From contig JBELMB010000046.1 in the NCBI GenBank assembly GCA_042088665.1, positions 1-32,191 of the forward strand: DNA of 32,191 nt. Reading direction: 5' to 3'. Under the pieces are notes generated by a model, which saw only the letters and a program-made list of their open reading frames with translations, was not told where the DNA came from and did not search any database. The first letter of the stretch is position 1. Each line of letters starts with the position of its first letter. The DNA is from JBELMB01 sp042088665 (GTDB lineage: Bacteria; Pseudomonadota; Alphaproteobacteria; Rhodobacterales; Rhodobacteraceae). This document shows, one piece after another, positions 23,674 through 31,157 of the stretch. The translations under genes and the position numbers were made by a program.

Positions 23674-24516
23674 TCAGGCTGCTGTCTCTCGCGGCATCCT
23701 ATCCAGAAGCAGGTCAGCCTCCAGTTCAAAGGCGTCCTTGTCGCCGCGCGCCCGGGTCTTGCGGGCGCTTTTCTCAAAGCTTTCGGTCATCACGTCGAGC
23801 TTGGCGAGGTAGCGCTTGCGCACAAAGGTGGCGCTTTCAGAGGCCTGGGACGAGATCAGGCGCTTGGCCTCGGCGCGCAGCATGTCGGTGAATTTCGCCA
23901 CAGGCACGGCAATGCGCAACACCGATTGGGGGTCGCGCATGAAACTGCGCATCATGCGCAGGATGAGCACGCGGGCGGCTTCGGTCCGGCGGGTGATTTC
24001 CGCATCCTCCAGCATGGCGACCTGGTCGGCCACCTGTGCCAGCGCATGATCCGCGCGTTCCAGCGCCATCTCGGCCTGCTGCAGCATTTCCCTTTGCGGG
24101 TCGCGCTTGCCCTTGTTGCGCATGGGATCGACGCCAAAGGCCACGATGCTCAGCGCAGCCGCGAGCGCGCCGATGACCATGGGCAGGAACAGGCTGTCAA
24201 TCTTGTGTCCCGCGAGGATCATGACCATGGCCCCAATGAGGATCGCGCCGATCAGCTTGCGCGGCACGCGGGGGGCAATGGCAACCTCGGCGGCCTCATA
24301 GGCCTTGTGCTTCTGTTCCCCCTTGGAGATCAGGCGCAGCGCGAGGGAAAACACCCACAGCATGATCAAGGCCGTCGCCGCACCGGCAAACGACCCTTGG
24401 AACAGCCATGAAATAAGGGGGAAAGCGGCTAAAAACAGGATGTTCAGGCCCGAATCCATATTGGCCTGATCCGGGGGCGTCTCCTGGGCCCGTTCTGTTT
24501 TCAGCGCGCGCTTCAT
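23674..24516 (-). CDS. XpaC-family membrane protein, copy 2 (280 aa)
   Basis: A second XpaC-like protein, probably related by old duplication to copy 1. Hydrophobic stretches at about residues 22-60 and 88-130 are followed by AFGVDPMRNKGKRDPQREML and a helical C-half (RVLILRMMRSFMRDPQSVLRIAVPVAKFTDMLRAEAK). The same DPM-KG linker marks both copies. The ATG at 24516 is preferred over 24549 because it overlaps the stop of the small membrane gene as TAATG, which suggests coupled translation. After the stop, 119 bases separate it from the 29-aa ORF; that gap may hold an internal promoter or processing site. Confidence 0.75.
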   Translation of the reverse strand: MKRALKTERAQETPPDQANMDSGLNILFLAAFPLISWLFQGSFAGAATALIMLWVFSLALRLISKGEQKHKAYEAAEVAIAPRVPRKLIGAILIGAMVMILAGHKIDSLFLPMVIGALAAALSIVAFGVDPMRNKGKRDPQREMLQQAEMALERADHALAQVADQVAMLEDAEITRRTEAARVLILRMMRSFMRDPQSVLRIAVPVAKFTDMLRAEAKRLISSQASESATFVRKRYLAKLDVMTESFEKSARKTRARGDKDAFELEADLLLDRMPRETAA

Positions 24517-24713
24517 TACAGATAGCAGAGCGCGAAGATCAGCATCCACAGCAGCACGAAGGCCGCGCGCGGGATCATCTGTCCGCTGTCGCGGGCCTGC
24601 AAGGCACAGACCGACAGGGTGCGATAGGTGTCAGTGACCACGACGCGCAGGTTGCTGAGCACCAGCAGCATCGTGCCGAAGAGGATCATGAGGGCGAGAG
24701 TCGTTGTCATCAT
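24516..24713 (-). CDS. Small two-helix membrane protein (65 aa)
   Basis: The likely start is the ATG pair at 24713; a TTG at 24743 would add ten residues. Two hydrophobic helices (about residues 5-22 and 51-65) flank a polar stretch with NLRVVVTDTYRTLSVCALQA. Its TAA overlaps the ATG of the XpaC-like gene by 1 base, so it is the first gene of the operon. No ribosome site of note is visible and no family is recognised. Unknown function, probably part of the same membrane complex. Confidence 0.6.
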   Translation of the reverse strand: MMTTTLALMILFGTMLLVLSNLRVVVTDTYRTLSVCALQARDSGQMIPRAAFVLLWMLIFALCYL

Positions 24714-24782
24714 GCTTCGCAGAGTCGCGGCGAAACCTGTCAAAAACGGGGCGGCGGGCGGGAAAAACGAAGGTCGCTCATA

Positions 24783-24801
24783 CGCGGTTTACCAGTCCGC
24801 G
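24783..24801. terminator. Weak hairpin CGCGG/CCGCG after rluB
   Basis: A 5-bp stem with a 9-base loop sits about 35 bases beyond the minus-strand rluB stop and is followed, in that direction, by a T-containing tract (GTTTTTCC) about 15 bases on. It may separate rluB from the downstream operon. Confidence 0.3.
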
Positions 24802-24835
24802 GGAACAATCCGTCCGGTGCGCAGATGACTGGTTC

Positions 24836-25660
24836 TCAACGACGCCGGTTGCGCTGGACCTGACGGGTTTTCGGCTTGGCCCCGTCCTTGGGATTGGGGC
24901 GAGGCTTGGCCGTGCCGACGGGGTCCGGACCAAGGCCCAACTGGTCACGCAGGATCTTGCGGCGCACTTCCTGCACCTCGCGAGGCTTCATCTGGCCAAG
25001 CTGGAACGGTCCGTAGGACACCCGGATCAGGCGGTTCACGCTCAGCCCGATGTCGGTCATTGCCCGGCGAATCTCACGGTTCTTGCCTTCGCGCAGACCC
25101 ACGGTCAGCCATGCGTTGGCGCCCTGCTGGCGATCGAGGCTGACGATCATTGGCTGAAAGCGCTGGCCATCGACTTCGATACCTTCCCGCAAGGGCTGCA
25201 GCAGGGCGTCCGTGGGGCGTCCGTTCACGCGAACACGGTAGCGGCGCAGCCAGCCGGTGCTGGGCAGTTCCAGCCGCCGCTTGACGCCGCCGTCATTGGT
25301 CAGCAGCAAGAGCCCCTCTGACGTAAGGTCAAGGCGGCCAACGCTCATGACGCGGGGCAGGTCCTCGGGCAGATCGTCGTAGATCGTGGGGCGGCCCTGT
25401 TCGTCCTTCGTGGTGGTCACGAGGCCGGTGGGCTTGTGGTACATCCACAACCGGGGTTCTTCTGGCGCGGCCAGCGGATTGCCATCGACCACGATGTCAT
25501 CTTCGGGGACGACGTTGAGCGCGGCGCGTTCAACCAGCGTGCCGTTCACGGACACGCGGCCCGCTTCGATCATCTTTTCGGCTTCGCGGCGGCTGGCCAG
25601 GCCCGATCGGGCGATGACCTTGGCGATTCGCTCGCCCTTGGTGCTTGGGGTCTCTGTCAT
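24836..25660 (-). CDS. rluB: 23S rRNA pseudouridine synthase, RluB-like (274 aa)
   Basis: Isomerises a uridine in the peptidyl-transferase region of 23S rRNA (U2605 in E. coli numbering for RluB). An S4 RNA-binding domain covers about 8-60 (ERIAKVIARSGLASRREAEKMIEAGRVSVNG), and the catalytic motif GRLDLTSEGLLLLTNDG (Asp nucleophile in GRLD) lies near residue 107. The REGKNREIRRAM and VNRLIRVSYGPF blocks are typical. The C-terminal 40 residues are basic and disordered, probably for RNA contacts. The RluB/RluF boundary is not certain. It is divergent from tadA with a 76-base gap. Confidence 0.9.
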   Translation of the reverse strand: MTETPSTKGERIAKVIARSGLASRREAEKMIEAGRVSVNGTLVERAALNVVPEDDIVVDGNPLAAPEEPRLWMYHKPTGLVTTTKDEQGRPTIYDDLPEDLPRVMSVGRLDLTSEGLLLLTNDGGVKRRLELPSTGWLRRYRVRVNGRPTDALLQPLREGIEVDGQRFQPMIVSLDRQQGANAWLTVGLREGKNREIRRAMTDIGLSVNRLIRVSYGPFQLGQMKPREVQEVRRKILRDQLGLGPDPVGTAKPRPNPKDGAKPKTRQVQRNRRR

Positions 25661-25736
25661 GCTGCGGGCCTAGCGGATTTTGTCGCGCCTTGAAACGGCT
25701 ATTGGGCCGCCGCGCCGGGGGCGCTAAGAGAGCGGC

Positions 25737-26186
25737 ATGACATTTCGCAGCCATATGGATGTCGCGCTTCAAGAGGCGCAGGCCGCTTCCGCACGCGGCG
25801 AGGTTCCGGTGGGGGCCGCGCTTGTGTCCCCGACAGGCAAGGTCGTGGCGCGCGCTGGCAACCGCACGCGGGAACTGTCGGATCCGACGGCCCATGCAGA
25901 GATCCTTGTGCTGCGCGCGGCCTGCGCGGCGCTGGGCCGTGACCGCCTGCCGGAGCATGATCTGTATGTCACGCTGGAGCCTTGCCCGATGTGCGCCGCG
26001 GCGCTGTCATTTGCGCGGATCCGGCGGCTTTACTATGGGGCGGCGGATCCAAAATCCGGCGGCGTGGCGCAAGGCCCGCGCATCTTTGCCCATCCGCAGT
26101 GTCATCACGTGCCAGAGGTGTACGACGGCATCGGCGCCGAGGCCGCCGGGGCGCTCCTGCGCGATTTCTTTCGAAAGCGGCGCTGA
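25737..26186 (+). CDS. tadA: tRNA-specific adenosine deaminase (149 aa)
   Basis: Converts A34 to inosine in tRNA-Arg(ACG), letting it read CGU, CGC and CGA. The zinc-dependent deaminase motifs are intact: TAHAE (H53, E55) and EPCPMCAAAL (C83, C86). N-terminal GEVPVGAALV and LYYGAADPKSGG are also typical. Its substrate tRNA ends this window at 1-52. The stop overlaps the next gene's ATG by 1 base (TGATG). Confidence 0.96.
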   Translation: MTFRSHMDVALQEAQAASARGEVPVGAALVSPTGKVVARAGNRTRELSDPTAHAEILVLRAACAALGRDRLPEHDLYVTLEPCPMCAAALSFARIRRLYYGAADPKSGGVAQGPRIFAHPQCHHVPEVYDGIGAEAAGALLRDFFRKRR

Positions 26187-26731
26187 TGGCGCGGGTGATC
26201 CTTGTCAACAAACCCTTTGGCGTGCTGTCGCAATTCACCGACAAGGGAATTGGTGACAGCCCGCGTGCAACCCTGTCGACCTTTGTCGACGTGCCCGGGG
26301 TCTATCCCGCCGGGCGATTGGACCGGGACAGCGAGGGGTTGCTGGTGTTGACGGACGATGGCCGATTGCAGGCGCGTATAGCCTCGCCAAGGTTCAAAAG
26401 GCCCAAGACTTACCTCGTGCAGGTCGAAGGCACGCCGCTGCCAGAGCAACTTGAGGCGTTGCGCCGGGGCGTGACGCTCAAGGACGGGCCGACAAGGCCT
26501 GCCGGTTGCGTGGTCATTGATCCGCCCGATCTCTGGCCACGGGTGCCGCCGGTTCGGTATCGCAAGACGGTTCCGGATGGCTGGATCAGCCTCACCCTGC
26601 GCGAGGGGCGCAACCGACAGGTGCGCCGGATGACGGCCCATGTGGGTCTGCCTTGCCTGCGCCTTGTGCGCTGGTCGGTTGGCGACTGGACGCTCGACGG
26701 GATCGCGCCGGGCACATGGAAAGAAATCTGA
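26186..26731 (+). CDS. Pseudouridine synthase, RluE-like (181 aa)
   Basis: A small RsuA-family pseudouridine synthase that lacks an S4 domain, as RluE (23S U2457) does. The ATG at 26186 overlaps the tadA stop and gives the expected MARVILVNKPFGVLSQFT start. The catalytic motif AGRLDRDSEGLLVLTDDG lies at about 42-59, with LREGRNRQVRRMTAHVGLPCLRLVRW toward the C-terminus. The RluE assignment over RsuA/RluF relies on length and lack of S4. Co-transcribed with tadA. Confidence 0.86.
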   Translation: MARVILVNKPFGVLSQFTDKGIGDSPRATLSTFVDVPGVYPAGRLDRDSEGLLVLTDDGRLQARIASPRFKRPKTYLVQVEGTPLPEQLEALRRGVTLKDGPTRPAGCVVIDPPDLWPRVPPVRYRKTVPDGWISLTLREGRNRQVRRMTAHVGLPCLRLVRWSVGDWTLDGIAPGTWKEI

Positions 26732-26748
26732 ACGGGACGCCGCAGCAA

Positions 26749-26771
26749 GGATCCGAGGCACGCCCGGATCC
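26749..26771. terminator. Hairpin GGATCCG/CGGATCC between convergent genes
   Basis: A perfect 7-bp stem with a 9-base loop lies between the rluE-like stop (26731) and the hemF stop (26791, minus strand). No T-run flanks it, but the position suits a shared transcript end. Confidence 0.5.
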
Positions 26772-26790
26772 CGCCTGAAAGGTCAGCCCG

Positions 26791-27672
26791 TCACACCCAT
26801 TTCGCGAGCGGGGGCAGGCTCATGAGCACGGCATTGGCGTCATGCCCGGTGGTCAGCCCGAATTTTGTCCCGCGATCATAGACAAGGTTGTATTCCGCGT
26901 AGAGTCCGCGATGCACCAGTTGCGCATCTTTGTCGTCTTCGGTGAAAGGCTGCGCGAGATGCTTTTCCACCAGCGGCACATAGGCCGGCAGAAAGGCCTT
27001 GCCGATGTCTTGCGTCAGGGAGAAATCGGCCTCCCAATCGCCAGAGTTCTGGTCATCCATGAAGATCCCGCCGACACCACGGGCGCGCCCCCGGTGCGGG
27101 ACATAGAAATATTCGTCCGCCCATTCCTTGAGCCGTGGGTAGAACGCCTCGCCATGCGGATCGAGATGCGCCTTTTGGGTGGCGTGGAAATGCGCGGTGT
27201 CCTCGTCGTATTCCAGACAGGGGTTAAGGTCGGATCCACCGCCGAACCACCATGCGCCGGGGGTCCAGAACATCCGCGTGTTCATGTGAACGGCAGGGCA
27301 ATGGGGATTCTGCATATGGGCGACAAGGCTGATGCCAGAGGCCCAGAACCGCGGGTCGTTTTCCATCCCGGGCACGCCGCGGGCGGCCATGGCCTTTTGT
27401 GCGGCTGCGCCCAATGTTCCATAGACTGTAGAGACGTTGACGCCGACCTTCTCGAACACACGCCCGCCGCGCATCACGCTCATCAAGCCACCGCCAGCAT
27501 CGGACCCATCGTCCGAATGGCGCGTGGTCTCGGTCACTTCGAACCGGCCGGGTGTGCCCTCTGCAAAGGGGCCCTTGTCGTGGGTGTCCTCGAGGCCTTC
27601 AAAGGAGGCGACGATCTGGTCGCGCAATTCGCGGAACCACGCGCTGGCGCGTTTTTTTTCTTCTTCCATCAT
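26791..27672 (-). CDS. hemF: Oxygen-dependent coproporphyrinogen III oxidase (293 aa)
   Basis: Catalyses oxidative decarboxylation of coproporphyrinogen III to protoporphyrinogen IX in heme (and bacteriochlorophyll) synthesis, using O2. Family-diagnostic stretches are GGRVFEKVGVNVSTVYG, NPHCPAVHMNTRMFW, WWFGGGSDLNPCLEYDEDTAHFH and RGVGGIFMDD, and RGLYAEYNLVYDRGTKFGL toward the end. A strong GGAGG lies before the ATG at 27672. The full length is present. Confidence 0.97.
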   Translation of the reverse strand: MMEEEKKRASAWFRELRDQIVASFEGLEDTHDKGPFAEGTPGRFEVTETTRHSDDGSDAGGGLMSVMRGGRVFEKVGVNVSTVYGTLGAAAQKAMAARGVPGMENDPRFWASGISLVAHMQNPHCPAVHMNTRMFWTPGAWWFGGGSDLNPCLEYDEDTAHFHATQKAHLDPHGEAFYPRLKEWADEYFYVPHRGRARGVGGIFMDDQNSGDWEADFSLTQDIGKAFLPAYVPLVEKHLAQPFTEDDKDAQLVHRGLYAEYNLVYDRGTKFGLTTGHDANAVLMSLPPLAKWV

Positions 27673-27857
27673 GACGCTGTCCTCCGTCCAGACCTTTTGG
27701 CAGATGTCATCTGTCCAGTTTGATTGACAGTTGGGCCATAGGCAAGACGCCGCCGCAAGGGGGCGTGACCGGTCTGCGGCAATCCGTCAATTCTGCGCAA
27801 CAGGTCTCGCGGCCGGGACTTGGTGTCTGGCATGGTATCTGGTGTGCCGGATCAGTC
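27673..27857. other. Spacer upstream of hemF
   Basis: About 185 bases without a gene. It should carry the hemF promoter. The stretch 27826-27857 has loose TCTGG/GTGCC words that grade into the 13-bp array. No FNR or other heme-regulator site was recognised. Confidence 0.4.
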
Positions 27858-27922
27858 GGTCAATTCCGGGGGTCAGTTCCGGGGGCCAGTTCAGTGGGCA
27901 AGTTTTGGGGGCCAGTTCTGGA
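27858..27922 (+). repeat. Degenerate tandem array of five 13-bp units next to the SDR stop
   Basis: Units are GGTCAATTCCGGG, GGTCAGTTCCGGG, GGCCAGTTCAGTG, GGCAAGTTTTGGG and GGCCAGTTCTGGA (27858-27922), with a weak sixth copy over the stop codon of the SDR gene (27923-27935). Confidence 0.75.
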
Positions 27923-27929
27923 TGCCCGG

Positions 27930-28730
27930 TCAATGGGCGGGGGCGGCCACGGGATCCAGCAGAGTGCGGCCACCGTCAACGGTCATGATCTGGCCAGTGA
28001 CAAAGCCCGCCCCTTCACAAGACAGGAATTGCACGGCGGCGGCCACTTCGCGCGGGGCCGCAATCCGACCCAGCGGCGTGTGGTCCTCGATGTCGGCACG
28101 GTAGTCGCGGTGTTCCTTCAGCGTGTCTTTCAGGCTGGCCGACATCACTGAACCAAAGGCCACTGCATTGACCCGGATGCGCTTTGGCGCCAGCGCGACG
28201 GCCATGGAACGGGTCATCTGGTCGAGGGCCGCGCAGGAAACGGAATAGCCCAAAAGCTCTGGATGGGTGCGCCGGGCCGCGATGGATGACAGGTTGATGA
28301 TCGAACCCGCCTGCCCGGCGTCCTGGTCGCCCGCCTGCTTGACCATGCGCTTGGCCACCAGTTGGCTCATGCGGTAGGCGGTCATCAGGTTCTGGTCGAT
28401 CAGGTGCGGCAGCGTATCGTCGTCCAGATCCATCGGGTCCGAAGGCAGCATCTGCCGCGATCCGTTGACGAGGATGTCGACCCGGTCATAGGCGTCCAAC
28501 GTCGCCGACAACAGGTTGGCCATCGTCAGTCGCTCCCGAAGGTCGCCTGCGAAATATTTGATATTGCTGATCTCTTCAGAGCTTGAGCATTCTTTCAACA
28601 GCTGCGTCTCATCCATGTCCGCCAGCATGACGTTGGCGCCCTTGTCGGCAAAATGCCGCGCGATCGCGAGTCCGACCCCATTGGCCGCACCGGTGACGAT
28701 GGCGGTCTTCCCGTCGATGGAAAAGCTCAT
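27930..28730 (-). CDS. Short-chain dehydrogenase/reductase-like protein lacking the catalytic Lys (266 aa)
   Basis: Rossmann-fold SDR with cofactor motif TGAANGVG (13-20). Ser148/149 (INLSS), Tyr162 and the structural Asn114 are kept, but the expected YxxxK reads YSVSC, so Cys166 sits at the Lys position; the DNA codon is TGC. The normal NNAG motif reads NGS (89-91). The C-terminal DGGR region is intact. Catalysis is therefore doubtful: the protein may be a pseudoenzyme, have another chemistry or be decaying. An AAAGGACG site precedes the ATG. It lies 36 bases downstream of the methyltransferase gene on the same strand, probably one transcript. Confidence 0.85.
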   Translation of the reverse strand: MSFSIDGKTAIVTGAANGVGLAIARHFADKGANVMLADMDETQLLKECSSSEEISNIKYFAGDLRERLTMANLLSATLDAYDRVDILVNGSRQMLPSDPMDLDDDTLPHLIDQNLMTAYRMSQLVAKRMVKQAGDQDAGQAGSIINLSSIAARRTHPELLGYSVSCAALDQMTRSMAVALAPKRIRVNAVAFGSVMSASLKDTLKEHRDYRADIEDHTPLGRIAAPREVAAAVQFLSCEGAGFVTGQIMTVDGGRTLLDPVAAPAH

Positions 28731-28766
28731 GGCCGCGTCCTTTTCTGTTGTGGTGGGGTCGCTGTC

Positions 28767-29756
28767 TCAGCGGCGCTGGCGCAGGGGCCGGGCCGCATGG
28801 AAGAGTTTGAACTTGGACGTGCCGCCCATATCGGAAACCTCGCGAAAGACGTCCTTCAACGTGTTTTCATAAGGCAAATGACGGTTGGCGACCATCCAAA
28901 GTTGCCCTGAAGGTCCAACAAGGCGTGCCGCCGCCGCCACAAAGGCCCGGCCCAGCGAGGGATCTGCCTTGCGTCCCACGTGAAAGGGCGGGTTCATCAG
29001 GACGCCGTCGAGAGAGGCAGGCGCTTTCCAAGTGGTTGCATCGGCCCAGTGAAATGCCGCGCGCGTATCGTCGAGGTTGCGGCGCGCGCAGGCCAGTGCG
29101 GCGTGGTCTGCCTCGACCATGTGCAGGGTCTTGATCTTGGGGCAACGGGCGAGGGCGGCGCGGCCCAGCCAGCCCCATCCGGCCCCCAGATCTGCCCAGT
29201 GTCCCTTCAGCGCCTGGGGCAGGGCTTCGGCCAGCAGTTGCGATCCGGGATCCGGCCCGTCGGCCGAAAACACGCCGGGGGCGGTCCATGAACCGTCGGC
29301 GATCTGCGACATCTGTGGGCGGGCCCAGTCGGACAGCGCATCGCCCGCACGCATCCAGACACATTTGCCATGCGCCTTGGACACCAGTCCAAGCAGCGTC
29401 ACGCGCGGTTTGATCGCTTTGATCAGGCTTTCGATGCCATCGGTCTTGGCACCGTCGATGATCAGCAGATCAGCCTTCGAAGCGGCCTCCGCGATGTGGG
29501 CTTCGGCGAGATCGCGTGCCCTGGGCAGGGTGACGATCGCGGCCGCATAGGGGCCCTGCGGCTCTTGCAGCACGGTCACGCCGCGGTTCTGCCAGGCGGT
29601 CACTTCGGGAAAACTGCCGTGAATCACGTCACAACGCGCCGGGTCCAGCCGATCCATCGGCGCGTCACCCTCCGGCCCGAAAAGCGCGATGCGCCCGGTG
29701 TCCGGCAGGACCAACCCGCCGTGGTCGAGGGCGTATCTCATCCGCTCAGAAGTCAT
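28767..29756 (-). CDS. RsmC/RlmG-like rRNA guanine-N2 methyltransferase (329 aa)
   Basis: SAM-dependent methyltransferase of the RsmC/RlmG type, which methylates a guanine N2 in 16S or 23S rRNA. The N-half is the divergent duplicated domain (about 1-150); the C-half has the SAM loop WADLGAGWGWLGRAAL (about 190), the VEADHAAL acidic residue and the catalytic NPPFH (in MNPPFHVG, about 254). ANRHLPYENTL near 295 is also typical of the RsmC group. RsmC versus RlmG cannot be settled. It is upstream of the SDR gene. Confidence 0.85.
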   Translation of the reverse strand: MTSERMRYALDHGGLVLPDTGRIALFGPEGDAPMDRLDPARCDVIHGSFPEVTAWQNRGVTVLQEPQGPYAAAIVTLPRARDLAEAHIAEAASKADLLIIDGAKTDGIESLIKAIKPRVTLLGLVSKAHGKCVWMRAGDALSDWARPQMSQIADGSWTAPGVFSADGPDPGSQLLAEALPQALKGHWADLGAGWGWLGRAALARCPKIKTLHMVEADHAALACARRNLDDTRAAFHWADATTWKAPASLDGVLMNPPFHVGRKADPSLGRAFVAAAARLVGPSGQLWMVANRHLPYENTLKDVFREVSDMGGTSKFKLFHAARPLRQRR

Positions 29757-29804
29757 GAAGCGCAGGCATTGGCAAAGCCATCCAGATCAGGTCAGACCCG
29801 GGGC

Positions 29805-30155
29805 TTATTCCTTTTCCATGGTGCACTGCAAGGGATGCTGGTGACGGCGTGCGAAATCCATCACCTGACCCACCTTGGTTTCGGCGATCTCATGGCTGAA
29901 GACGCCAACAACCGCGACGCCTTTCTTGTGCACGGTCAGCATGACCTCAAAGGCCTGCGCATGGCTCATGCCAAAAAAACGTTCCAGCACGTGCACGACA
30001 AACTCCATCGGGGTGTAGTCGTCATTCAGCAAAAGCACCTTGTAGAGCGGCGGGCGCTTGGTCTTTGGCTTGGTCTCCAACACCACGCCTGCGTCGCCGT
30101 CGCCGTCCTTTGGCGCGTTGCCGGCCATCGTCCACTGGTAAGGGGCGTGTGTCAT
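29805..30155 (-). CDS. clpS: ATP-dependent Clp protease adaptor (116 aa)
   Basis: Delivers N-degron substrates to ClpA(P) by binding destabilising N-terminal residues. The family core is clear: YKVLLLNDDYTPMEFVVHVLERFFGM, then VMLTVHKKGVAVVGVFSHEIAETKV. The Asp-Asp-Tyr-Thr-Pro stretch and Met form the substrate pocket. The start at 30155 gives MTHAPYQW... and the usual length; 30128 is a possible start. A flexible 35-residue N-tail precedes the core. clpA is not in the window. It is divergent from the HAD pseudogene, 94 bases away. Confidence 0.92.
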   Translation of the reverse strand: MTHAPYQWTMAGNAPKDGDGDAGVVLETKPKTKRPPLYKVLLLNDDYTPMEFVVHVLERFFGMSHAQAFEVMLTVHKKGVAVVGVFSHEIAETKVGQVMDFARRHQHPLQCTMEKE

Positions 30156-30249
30156 CACTGCTTTCGCGCTTTGCGTTCGGGGATATGGCTCCTGTATATA
30201 GCCTACCATGCGCCGCCGAAAAGGGGGGCGGAGCGTGACAGGGGGACAA

Positions 30250-30863
30250 ATGCCGCAGGAATTGCGAACAATCGGTTTCGATGCGGACGATACGCTTTGG
30301 CATAACGAGCGTTTCTTCGCCCTCACGCAGGAGCGATTCGCAGACTTGCTGGCCGATCACGCGGGGCGCGACCACCTCGAAGAGCGGCTGGTCGCGGCGG
30401 AGCGGCGCAATATCGGGCACTATGGGTTCGGGGTGAAGGGTTTTGTCCTGTCGATGATCGAGACCGCCATCGAAGTGACGGAGGGACGCGTTCCCAATGC
30501 CGTGATCTCCGAGTTGCTGGATGCCGGGCGCGACATGCTGGACCACCCGGTGGAACTGTTGCCCCATGCGCGCGCAGCGGTGGAGGCGGTGGCGCCCACG
30601 GGGTCGAAATCGTGTCGGACAAGCAGCCACAGACCTATGCGCGGATCTTTGGTCAGACGCCGGGTGGTCCGCAGGCCGCCATGATGATCGGCAATTCGCT
30701 GAAGTCTGACGTTATCCCTGCCATCGACGTGGGCAGTTGGGGGGTGCATGTGCCGCATGATCTGGCCTGGGCGCTGGAGCACGCCGAACCGCCGGAGGCG
30801 GCCCGTTTTGTCAGCCTTTCGGACCTGTCCGGCCTGCCCGACCTTGTGACCCGGATCGGGTGA
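30250..30863 (+). pseudogene. HAD-family hydrolase, internally deleted and frameshifted
   Basis: A GGGGGAC ribosome site precedes ATG 30250. The first part (to about 30600) has HAD motif I (GFDADDTLWHNE) and continues to VEAVAPT. The frame then goes off, while the next frame, from about 30597, reads HGVEIVSDK...TYARIFG...MMIGNSLKSDVIPAIDVGSWGVHV and runs to a stop at 30863. In intact homologues (from memory) a block of about 25-30 residues, with the Ser/Thr and Lys motifs II and III (like ITKGDL), lies between. Both pieces match the same family without that block, so a small deletion of a length not divisible by three, probably with a G-rich microhomology, removed it. The product would lack motifs II and III. 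A sequencing error could explain a shift but not the missing block. Confidence 0.8.
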
Positions 30864-31157
30864 GGCGGCGATTCAGGTGGCGGGATCATGCGCAAAAGTG
30901 GCGTCGGGGCTGCCACAATCCTGCCGTATTTCGCCACAATCGCAACACAATCGCCTGTCTAGGGGCAAACCTTTGGCCTAACCCAATATGTTGCGCAGCC
31001 GGTCCCGTGAAAACGCATGGAAATCAAAGTGCTGCGGCCTTTTCTTAATTCTGTGGATATGTTAGGATTTTGGTAACCAAGACGCCCTCAGAATGGTGTC
31101 GGGACAAAGAACAAGCGACCGTAAACATACGGCGCGTGAGGCAGAAAGGCGGAACTG
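30864..31157. other. Intergenic region before the carboxypeptidase gene
   Basis: About 290 bases with no gene seen. The last 130 bases are AT-rich (TTTTCTTAATTCTGTGGATATG near 31041) and include TGTGGATAT (31052-31060), one mismatch from a DnaA box. It should contain the promoter of the carboxypeptidase gene; no clear -35/-10 pair is claimed. Confidence 0.4.
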
